12,168 nucleotides of DNA, taken from assembly GCA_027575765.1 (NCBI GenBank), contig JANBPT010001222.1, positions 1 through 12,168 on the forward strand. Reading direction: 5' to 3'. The translations under genes and the position numbers were made by a program. This stretch comes from Tieghemiomyces parasiticus (taxonomy: Eukaryota; Kickxellomycota; Dimargaritomycetes; Dimargaritales; Dimargaritaceae). Below the pieces are notes generated by a model. It was not told the DNA's origin, did not search any database, and saw nothing but the letters and a program-made list of their open reading frames with translations. Below are positions 1 to 6,613 of this stretch, in pieces; position 1 is the first letter of the stretch; the number at the start of each line of letters is the position of its first letter.

Positions 1-759
1 TGCCATTTAAACCCCGATCAGTATGGACCTCGACGCCTCCCAATGTACCATCACGCATACCTTACAGTTGCCTCGCACTCATCGCCCAAAGGGGTTAGTC
101 AAGTCAGGAGCTGTCGACAATCAGCTTCAGCTCCGCGTTGACATGGTTCTTCGGCAACCGGCGGCCTCGATAACCGCCAGAACTATCCGTCCGCCAGTTG
201 AAGTGAGCGGCCAGGCCACCACCCGCCGCAAATCTAGCCCGAGCGTCTCCCCACTGTGTGCCTGGCCAGGATCGGTACCGGTGCGACTGCGGTAAGGCCA
301 TCTTTCAATACCAAGGCCCGGAGCTCAAAACCACCACCGCCGGGTACACCGTACTATGGTGGCAACTTAGGCAACCCTGCAATTCCTAACTGCTTCCATG
401 CAATAACCTACTTAACCACTCCTCTGCCGGAAAAAATAATATCTGCGCCTTGTTACTTCTGTCGGGTTCTCCATACCAGATCCGATGCCACCTACAGCTC
501 CAGCGAGTTATGGCTAAATAGCGACTCCCTCTTGACCGACTGGTGCGAGGTGTGGCTGCAAAAGGGCTTCAAGGTAGCTAGTTTGTGTAGGAACGGTACC
601 CAGGAGCAACTAGGTGGGTAGCCCGATATACCGCATACGTCGGGTACATAGGATCGTTCATGTTTAAAACCTGGTGTAATCGCCGAGCGGTGGTGCAGTG
701 ACTATAGTGGCTTATTGCCTAATGACTTGACCAAATCAACCTTCACATCAGACTGCACC
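1..759. other. Mostly unassigned sequence upstream of the 760 gene
   Basis: Apart from the possible minus-strand exon at 104-286 I see no convincing gene. A 121-codon plus-strand frame at 256-621 has no matching splice context or recognisable motif and looks like chance. The last 100 bases or so would hold the promoter and leader of the gene at 760. I find no clear TATA box there. Confidence 0.4.
104..286 (-). CDS. Possible terminal exon of an unrecognised minus-strand gene
   Basis: Read on the minus strand from 286 to the TGA at 104-106, this gives 60 residues with a natural-looking C-terminus (ends KNHVNAELKLIVDSS). An acceptor-like CCGCAG lies just before 286 and gives phase 0. No family is recognised. 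Upstream minus-strand exons would have to lie between 287 and about 650. One candidate piece there (about 495-556, between TTTTGCAG and GTAGGT) has good splice ends, but its phase leads into a different frame of this exon, so I could not build a coherent gene. A second frame through the same bases is also open, which weakens the call. It could be chance. Confidence 0.22.
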   Translation of the reverse strand, partial: SHRYRSWPGTQWGDARARFAAGGGLAAHFNWRTDSSGGYRGRRLPKNHVNAELKLIVDSS

Positions 760-1886
760 ATGGCACCTACCTTTCCTACCAATCTCCCCCAGGCAGTTGC
801 TGAACATGTGCCGGTCCTACAGGGGATTACAATGACCTTCAGTGGGGGCCTGTTAAGTAGGTGTTTCACTGCGGTACGTTTTTTTTGCATGCATTCATCA
901 ACATTGGCCCTAAGCTAGATATGGAAAGTTCTAACCACCCGTCCTTCCTCTCTTATCGACAACGCCATGTCGCTTTCCACCGTATTTAGTAAACGGCGAC
1001 CATCTATCCCTACAAGCAGGATGGATAACGGAGCAGCTTCCCCACGAGCTTGCCAGCGTGTTTTCCGCCGAGTACTTTGAAAGGTAAGCCCTGACGGGGG
1101 AGGTGCTTTTGTGGAAAAACGAAATCCTCAAGCTACTGTGATGACCTGCTCACAATAATCCATGGCGTGAAGTTCGAAAGACGGTGTTCTACCTGGTCAC
1201 CGGCCTAATTTCCCACTCACAAACCAACCTCCAGGTTTAGGGCCCAGACAGCATACGTGGTTTCCATTGCGGAGTCTCTCGGCCGAGCCAAGGATCTCAT
1301 GGCGGCCGACGGCTTCTCCCTGCCTTGTGCAGTTGATGCCACGACGGCCCTGGCGGTAAGTAATGTTTATTAGAAATTTGGGCCTGCCTAGTATAATGGA
1401 TGCCATCGGTCTAGATGGTAAGCTGCTATAACCTCTACCATTGGTACCTACTCTCATGATCTCTTTAGCCATCCAGCCCTGCATTCACCTCGTGCCTTGT
1501 CGCAGGTCTAGTTCAAGCCACCCACCACTCGCTGCTTCGGTCTAGTCGTCAAGTGAGTTCGTCGCGGGTAATAGCCGCATGGCCCTTTTTTTTGGCTTCA
1601 AATGGTATTCGTCATCTCCGAGAAAATGAGTCTGGGTAAACATAGATGGATAGCATTAATACTCCTATCACCGCGATTACGCACACTCTACGACACCTCT
1701 TTTTTAAAAAAAATAATCGATGAGGCTATCACCCGACGCCGGAACGCCAAGACCGCTGCCCTCCAACGGCCTGCACCAAGATCACCCGATGGAAGCAGTT
1801 CGGAAGCTGACTGGTTGATGGACCTAGACGAGGACTGCGGAAGTGAACCCGGTAGCTCTAGTTGGTCCGATGCCGATAACCCCTGA
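760..1886 (+). CDS. Five-exon gene, unrecognised protein with acidic C-terminal tail
   Basis: Best model: exons 760-856, 990-1083, 1235-1355, 1469-1552 and 1725-1886, about 185 residues. The start ATG is in a strong context (GCACCATGG). Donors are GTAGGT, GTAAGC, GTAAGT and GTGAGT. Intron 1 has a TTCTAACC branch site near 925 with no AG before its acceptor, and all phases join (1, 2, 0, 0). The protein starts MAPTFPTNLPQAVAEH, continues as a probably helical body (LQAGWITEQLPHELASVF, AYVVSIAESLGRAKDLM), then an arginine-rich patch (ITRRRN), and ends in a serine/acidic tail (DWLMDLDEDCGSEPG...DADNP). I do not recognise the family. There is no signal peptide or membrane span. The last acceptor (GAG before 1725) is the weakest point: 1623 and a donor at 1636 with acceptor 1780 are alternatives, all ending with the same tail. 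Size and helical look recall GINS-like small subunits, but no motif supports that. Confidence 0.6.
1084..1240 (+). other. Intron 2 with tandem in-frame acceptors
   Basis: The intron starts GTAAGC at 1084 and has a CTAAT branch site near 1205. Two acceptors lie six bases apart, CAG ending at 1234 and TTTAG ending at 1240. Both keep the reading frame: the first adds Phe-Arg to the junction after ...SAEYFE. The first AG after the branch site is normally preferred, so I used 1234 in the model. Confidence 0.5.
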
Positions 1887-1992
1887 GCTCTACTGGGGGA
1901 GGAGGAACGATAGAGCCCCCTCCCACCCAATGCCACTATAACCCATCCCTTTTGGCTAGGTTGGAGACATGGGCGCGTTCGCTATCCCTCAC

Positions 1993-2500
1993 CTACTGGC
2001 CGAGGGTGTTCACCCCGCAGACACATGTAGCCTTATCTGCGTGACCGCAGAGTTGACAATATGGGGGGAGGGATTGCGAAACCCCTGATCTTTTAACTAA
2101 ATTTCCATCAGCATCATGGTCTCTTTGTCTATCGGGCGGACTGACCATCTGTACTAAAAAGACTATTGGTACGGCGTAGGTCGGTTTCATGAGCGGGTGA
2201 TACCTTGACCCCTAACCAGTCGCTCTGACACCTCTCCAGGGGTAGAAGTTCCTGTCGGCTCAAGAGGTTCAAGGCCAGTTGCCACTACAAGCGGAATCTC
2301 GCCTAGTCCCTCCCCTCCTGACACCCACCCACCCACATAGATATGCGCCGATTCGACGTTGTGAAAGGAAAGGCGAGAGATTTGTGTCAAGATAGCATAG
2401 GCCCTGGAGAGCAATAGGCTTTAAACAAATCCGGAGAACTTGCGGGGGCTTGCCACCGTGCGACTTTAGCGTGGTCCACTAAGAAGTGCCCGATGGCCAT
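1993..2500 (-). CDS. Tentative small three-exon gene, cysteine-cluster protein
   Basis: Minus-strand model: exons 2500-2457, 2403-2337 and 2148-1993, with introns of 53 and 188 nt (GTGGCA..CTCTCCAG and GTGGGT..AGTACAG). Phases join (2, 0) and give 88 residues. The start is ATG at 2500-2498 (MAIGHFLVDHAKVA), the middle looks helical (AYAILTQISRLSFHNVESA), and the C-terminus carries YCQLCGHADKATCVCG, a CxxC-x7-CxC pattern that could bind one zinc ion. I do not recognise a family; a loose likeness to the C-terminal part of the tRNA-thiolation protein Ncs2/Ctu2 was not strong enough to use. It faces the gene ending at 1886, with 106 bases between the stops. The first donor (GTGGCA) is weak and the true start may lie further upstream, so only the last exon is reasonably secure. 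Confidence 0.33.
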
Positions 2501-2530
2501 GACGAAACCCGTAAGACGTGGAATACGTCA

Positions 2531-2549
2531 GTGTGTGTGTGTGTGTGTG
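2531..2549. repeat. (GT)n microsatellite
   Basis: An uninterrupted GT run of about nine units, followed by a short imperfect extension (CTGTGTGC). It lies just beyond the start of the tentative minus-strand gene ending at 1993. Confidence 0.9.
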
Positions 2550-3137
2550 CTGTGTGCCGATGGAGAAGGTGAGACTGGGGTTGTGAGCGACATTGGTTTA
2601 TCGGTATATCGGGTTTAACACGCAAGCATTTCATAGGCTTTGCACGCCCCTCAGACCCATGAACCTACGCCCTAGAATGCGCCGCCGCTTACCCTTCCCA
2701 CAACTTGCGTGCTTTTCCCCGCACCCGACTAGCCCTCCGTGCAGCGTCATCCGACTCGCCCACTATCCCCGAGTTCCCACCCTAGATCATTATATGTGCC
2801 CCTCTTCATTGTCCTTTGCTACCTGGCCTGTTAGCTCCCCCTCCCCGCCCTCCCAGCCTCACACGCACTCTCATTAAGCCTCTAGTTCCTCCAAACTCAC
2901 CTTGCCTCTCCCCCTCTCTCACTTGTTCATCTCCTCCCTCTCCTCTTCCTCCACCACCTTTTGCGTTTTCCACTCACATTCCTTGCCTCTGTCCGTTTCG
3001 CCTTGAGGTTTCACCCATCTAATCGCATCCCCAACCTACTTTGTAGGCCGTTTATTGACCAGTCACTTTACTTGATAGCCGTCGTCGTGCTTCACACCCC
3101 ACTCCTTCCCGATTGGTCCCTAACCAACCGCTACTCG

Positions 3138-3149
3138 TCACACGTGTGA
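3138..3149. promoter_or_regulatory. 12-bp palindrome with CACGTG E-box core
   Basis: TCACACGTGTGA is a perfect palindrome centred on CACGTG, the core bound by basic helix-loop-helix factors such as Cbf1/Pho4 in yeasts. It sits in the C/T-rich intergenic block. Site function is inferred from sequence only. Confidence 0.35.
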
Positions 3150-3178
3150 ATTGCGTGTCATTCCCCACTCACGGACTG

Positions 3179-3188
3179 TACGTACGTA
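3179..3188. repeat. 10-bp perfect palindrome TACGTACGTA
   Basis: A perfect self-complementary decamer 29 bases downstream of the E-box palindrome. No known site is assigned. Confidence 0.4.
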
Positions 3189-3262
3189 TGAGGGGCTTTG
3201 GGTAACTTCTTTTCTCGTTTCCCTGAACGTGTAGAGCTATCGGTTAGCCCAGTCAGCCGCCC

Positions 3263-3280
3263 AGCACTTCTATAAGTGCT
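3263..3280. repeat. Short hairpin AGCACTT-ctat-AAGTGCT
   Basis: A perfect 7-bp inverted repeat with a 4-base loop. It could be an operator or chance. Nothing downstream identifies it as a terminator. Confidence 0.4.
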
Positions 3281-3796
3281 AGACTCTGCAACGATCCTAC
3301 CGCCCAAACGTGTTCGCGCTCTACGCCCTTGCATGGTTCATTTGCCTTATCCTAATGCGCCTGACTGCCCACTTGTCTCTGTTCCACCCTCCTGGCCACA
3401 GTCATTTTTATCTACCCAGCCCCCGCCCGCGAGAAGCGTACTGTTCCCAAGGTATCCACTCACCCTAGCGCACTCGAGGTAGGTATTTTTTACTAGTTAC
3501 GGGTATATTTTTTTTTATTCACCAATCGCAATCCCGATCCGCTGACCCGCGGTGCTTTGGGCTGCTGTGGCTCTGAATGAAAGGTCAGGGTCTTTTGGAA
3601 GTCGACATGACCTCGCATGAGCAGCCATGGGGTCGAGAGGCGTGGGTGTAGAGTCCAGTCGAACAACGTAGGTACCTCGCGCCTGCCAGTTCCGCGGCCT
3701 TTTACTTGCACAGCTGCGTCCAAGACAAGCCAGTCGCTGGCCAGAGCGTGTGGTAGTGGTGGCTGTGAGGTTGCCTAGTTGATATGCAAGGCCCCA

Positions 3797-3806
3797 CCCC
3801 CCCCCC
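3797..3806. repeat. Poly-C run
   Basis: Ten consecutive C residues flanked by further C-rich sequence (CCCCA before, ACCCTCG after). A simple low-complexity tract with no assigned role. Confidence 0.7.
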
Positions 3807-4559
3807 ACCCTCGCCTGCCAATCCGGCTCTGTGCGGGTGGGTGATTGATGGTATGTCAGCGGTCCAGGCGCATCCCAATTTGTCCCCAGACGAGGCGTAT
3901 CTCACTCTCTCCCCTGGCAGCTCGTGGGGTATGCCTTTTACACTCCCCTGTTGTTTTTAATTAGCATTGCTATCCGGAAGGGAGTGTCCGCTGAGTGGCG
4001 GATACGGAGATACGTGAACGTAAGGCACAACTTTGGTTTACCGGCCAGACCTGCCGCTTCGACGTAACCTGTATCCTTTCACATGTCCCATCCAAATGTC
4101 GTGGACCTTACTCCTTTCCTCGGCGCTCGTGTCATCGCTGCGCCTGTTCCACCATCCAGGCTCTACCTATCACCTTATATCTTTTCTGTAACTTGCGTTC
4201 CGATGCAGGTGTGCTTGGGGAGGAGAGTAGGTGACGAGGGTGGGAGGTCAAAGTGATACCACGACACACAAGGAGGGGTGTACAGTGCTGTGTAGTGTGG
4301 GGTGAGGCTGGCGATACCCTCTCGCTTCAGGGTAACAACACCTCCCATCCATTTGGACCTGCTCTCCGCGTGCGCTGCCCCCTCCTACTTCATCGCCCAG
4401 CGACTAGCACCTGTTCGTTGTGGATCTTTAGCGACTCCACTCATCGCTCCTTGGGCCCGTTTTTTTTTTCGAACCTTCGGATGAGCCTCCATCACCCTGA
4501 TTCCTTCGCTGTCCAGCTCGGTACGGAATAGCGGCAGCAGCAGCCAGACTAACTCAGCT

Positions 4560-4764
4560 TCTTTACTCCCATTCACTACACCTGGTAATCTGCCAACCTC
4601 CCTCCTCATCCGCTACTGCCCTTGCCCTGTGCCATCTCACACCGCGATTATTTCCCCTGCCTGCGTGTCTCCAATCCATCCCAACCTTCCAGCATCCGTC
4701 CGTCCTACTCCCGGCTGCCGTAGCTTCCCGCAACTCTCCCCTGCCTCGCCGCCTTACCACCACC
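4560..4764 (+). promoter_or_regulatory. C/T-rich leader of the endosulfine gene
   Basis: The 200 bases before the start codon are dominated by C and T on the sense strand and run directly into CCACCACCATG. Pyrimidine-rich sense-strand tracts just upstream of the start are typical of fungal core promoters and 5' leaders. No TATA box is visible. Confidence 0.45.
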
Positions 4765-5388
4765 ATGTTGCCTGCCAGACAGCAGAAGGTCGATGTGACC
4801 GTAAGTACTCTATTCGGAACGGACCCAGGTTTATCCGTTCACCCGGTGATGCCTTACTTGTCATCCTCTGCCCCGTCTCCGCCTCTAATCTCTCCGCCCC
4901 CACCTCCTGCTTGCCTCTCCTCCCCCATTCGCCCCTATGTATCCCTCCTCTTACAGAAAATGACCGAGGAGGAAAAGAAAATGTTCCGTCTCTACGGCAA
5001 GCTGCCCTCCCGCAAGGACATTCTTAATCACAAGGTCAAGGAGCGCAAGTACTTTGACAGTGGTGACTATGCCCTTTCCAAGGCCGGAAAGAACACGCTG
5101 CCCGTCGGTGAGCAGCACCCCTCCCCGGATAACATCCCGCACCAGAACCCGGCCTTGATGCCCACCTGCACCCAGGCCGAGAAGCTGGCCAGCTCGCCCG
5201 TCAAGGATACCTCGCTTCCTCGCGAGCCCCTGTCTCCTGGGTCTCTGGTGAGCTCCAACCGGCTGACCCCCGCACCCGTGACGTCGCTGCCGCTGTCGGC
5301 AACCAATCCCGAGGCCGAGTTTAAGTCGCCCGTCGGCGCAGCCCAGCCCCTGCCGCTAAGCACACAGGGCAAGGGTCCCCAAATGTAG
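4765..5388 (+). CDS. IGO1: Endosulfine/ARPP-19 family protein (Igo1-like PP2A inhibitor)
   Basis: Two exons, 4765-4800 and 4957-5388, give 155 residues. The intron (4801-4956, GTAAGT..TTACAG) has a CTAAT branch candidate near 4885. The endosulfine core runs from about residue 8 to 57: QQKVDVTKMTEEEKKMF, then LYGKLPSRKD, then the signature FDSGDY at 45-50 with phospho-acceptor Ser47. In this family, phosphorylation of that serine by Greatwall/Rim15 kinase turns the protein into an inhibitor of PP2A-B55, controlling mitotic entry and, in yeasts, entry into quiescence and protection of stress mRNAs. After the core, GEQHPSPDNIPH (63-74) matches a stretch I recall from other fungal members. The remainder is a disordered tail with Ser/Thr-Pro sites (S68, S92, S105, T116, S136); S92-P-V-K fits a CDK site. 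Size is normal for the family. ATG at 4765 is preferred over the internal ATG at 4960 because exon 1 restores the conserved QQKVDV start. Acts in cytoplasm and nucleus. Confidence 0.93.
   Translation: MLPARQQKVDVTVSTLFGTDPGLSVHPVMPYLSSSAPSPPLISPPPPPACLSSPIRPYVSLLLQKMTEEEKKMFRLYGKLPSRKDILNHKVKERKYFDSGDYALSKAGKNTLPVGEQHPSPDNIPHQNPALMPTCTQAEKLASSPVKDTSLPREPLSPGSLVSSNRLTPAPVTSLPLSATNPEAEFKSPVGAAQPLPLSTQGKGPQM
4801..4956 (+). other. Stop-free, frame-preserving intron in the endosulfine gene
   Basis: The 156-nt intron is a multiple of three and contains no in-frame stop, so unspliced RNA would encode a 207-residue protein with a 52-residue proline/serine-rich insert between VDVT and KMTEEE. The consensus donor, acceptor and conserved flanks show it is an intron rather than coding sequence. 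Confidence 0.85.
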
Positions 5389-5929
5389 GGTGCGCAAGTT
5401 AAATCCGTTGTGCTCTCCGCTCCCTCCTTCGCTTACTCGCCCGGTCTTTCTCCGGCTCGATTCACAGTGGCAACTTGTCGCCCCCTCGGCACCTGGTTCC
5501 GTCTAACGGTCGTGTCAGAGGTGCCCGTGGTTCCTATATTTCTTTACAATGTGCACCACCTGTCCCGCTTATTCCCTCCCTTCGCGTTCCGTACCCGCTA
5601 CCCGCTTTAGCCCGAACTCCACCTTCTTCTCTACTCCCTTCGTCGTTCTCAATTTTCTACAAATGACTCTGCTCGCTGCTTAACCTTTGTCTTTCACCCC
5701 GCTAGCCCGTGTCGCGCCTGGGCCTTGTCAGTATTCCTAGTCGAACGGTGCGCCCCCTCCCCCCAATTGCCCAGGTGGTGTGCTGGTCAGGCTGATGCCC
5801 TGCGTCATGGTGTCCCCTTGCTCCCGCCACTGATCGGTTCCCTTCTCCGTTCGCCGAATACGACAATCAGACAGTATTTTATGTTTTTCTAACGCCCACT
5901 TTTCCTACTTCCCTTGGACATGCTGCAGT

Positions 5930-5949
5930 GACCGTCCAGAATGACGGTC
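5930..5949. repeat. Hairpin GACCGTC-cagaat-GACGGTC
   Basis: A perfect 7-bp inverted repeat with a 6-base loop in the intergenic region, about 540 bases after the endosulfine stop. It has no T-run typical of a bacterial terminator and none is expected here. Role unknown. Confidence 0.4.
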
Positions 5950-6305
5950 GATGTGTGGCGTAGATGAAGGCGTTAATTATCGGTAGGGTCGCTCGTCACC
6001 GCCTTCAACAGACAGTGTCTCGGCGTAGAAGCCCGGCCCCGCCATAGAAGCGCTGCCCTCCCATATTCGCCGCTCCCCGGCTCTGGATTTTCCCTGTAGC
6101 CGTAGTTGTTCCGCCCGTCGGATCAGGTTCAACCGGTCGGAGCCATACTTAGCGAACGGTCCGCGTTATTTTCTTTGGGTTGCGTTACGTTTTTGTCCCT
6201 TTCCCCTTTCAAGCATCTTTTATTTCCTCTTTGCGCTCCTTCCCTTTTTATAGTTGCGTTCCTACTTCCCCTTTTTCTATCCGTATACTGTACCAGTACT
6301 GCAAC

Positions 6306-6312
6306 TATAAAA
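6306..6312 (+). promoter_or_regulatory. TATAAAA, possible TATA box for FANCL
   Basis: A TATAAAA lies about 300 bases before the FANCL ATG, after a C/T-rich tract. The distance would imply a leader of a couple of hundred bases. Function is inferred only. Confidence 0.3.
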
Positions 6313-6613
6313 CCCAAGTCAACTGACCCACCCGCCTTTGCCTGAGCAGCTTCCGGTATCTGAAGAGCTCGTCGTTACGATTGAGTTTTTAAGCTCATTC
6401 AGTTTTCGAAATGGGAGTCTGCAATTACCCCCCGTTCGCGGTGGAATAGTCCTTGAGGCCTTGTTCAACTCGAGGTGGCCAGCACCATTTCTTCTGAATG
6501 CATACTGTAAACCCATTGGCAGACGTATTGCCATCATTCGGTCACTGCCGCCCCCATCACCTCTCACGCCCGCGCTCGTTCAGCCTGTTGGAATTTGGCT
6601 GTTCCCAGAGGTC

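Larger units (their letters stand above)
2501..4764. other. Long stretch without a supportable gene; C/T-rich blocks
   Basis: About 2640-3480 and 4330-4764 are strongly biased to C and T on the plus strand, the usual look of fungal promoter or leader sequence for plus-strand genes. The second block leads straight into the endosulfine start at 4765. The first has no gene I can identify at its end. From 3490 to 4250 there are scattered splice-like signals on both strands (for example GTAGGT at 3668 with TTGCACAG 46 bases later), but no exon chain with continuous phase and no recognisable motif. Open frames here are short and overlap on several frames, as expected of noncoding GC-rich DNA. Confidence 0.5.
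5389..6613. other. Intergenic: 3' side of endosulfine gene and promoter side of FANCL
   Basis: No gene is supported. The first half (about 5400-5730) and 6180-6290 are C/T-rich. An open frame runs in phase with FANCL from about 6338 to its ATG, but contains no earlier ATG and no family sequence, so it is read as leader. A hairpin and a TATA-like element are listed separately. Confidence 0.5.

Noticed and set aside
1993..2403. Assignment of the minus-strand cysteine protein to Ncs2/Ctu2
   Set aside because: Only a loose pattern likeness; the spacing of cysteines and flanking residues do not match well enough.
3493..3808. Overlapping minus-strand frames of 76 and 97 codons
   Set aside because: Two frames open over the same bases, no splice partners and no motif; consistent with chance in GC-rich DNA.
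3995..4234. Plus-strand 79-codon frame beginning ADTEIRERKAQLWFTG
   Set aside because: No ATG, no clear acceptor upstream, and it ends in cysteine-rich noncoding-like sequence.
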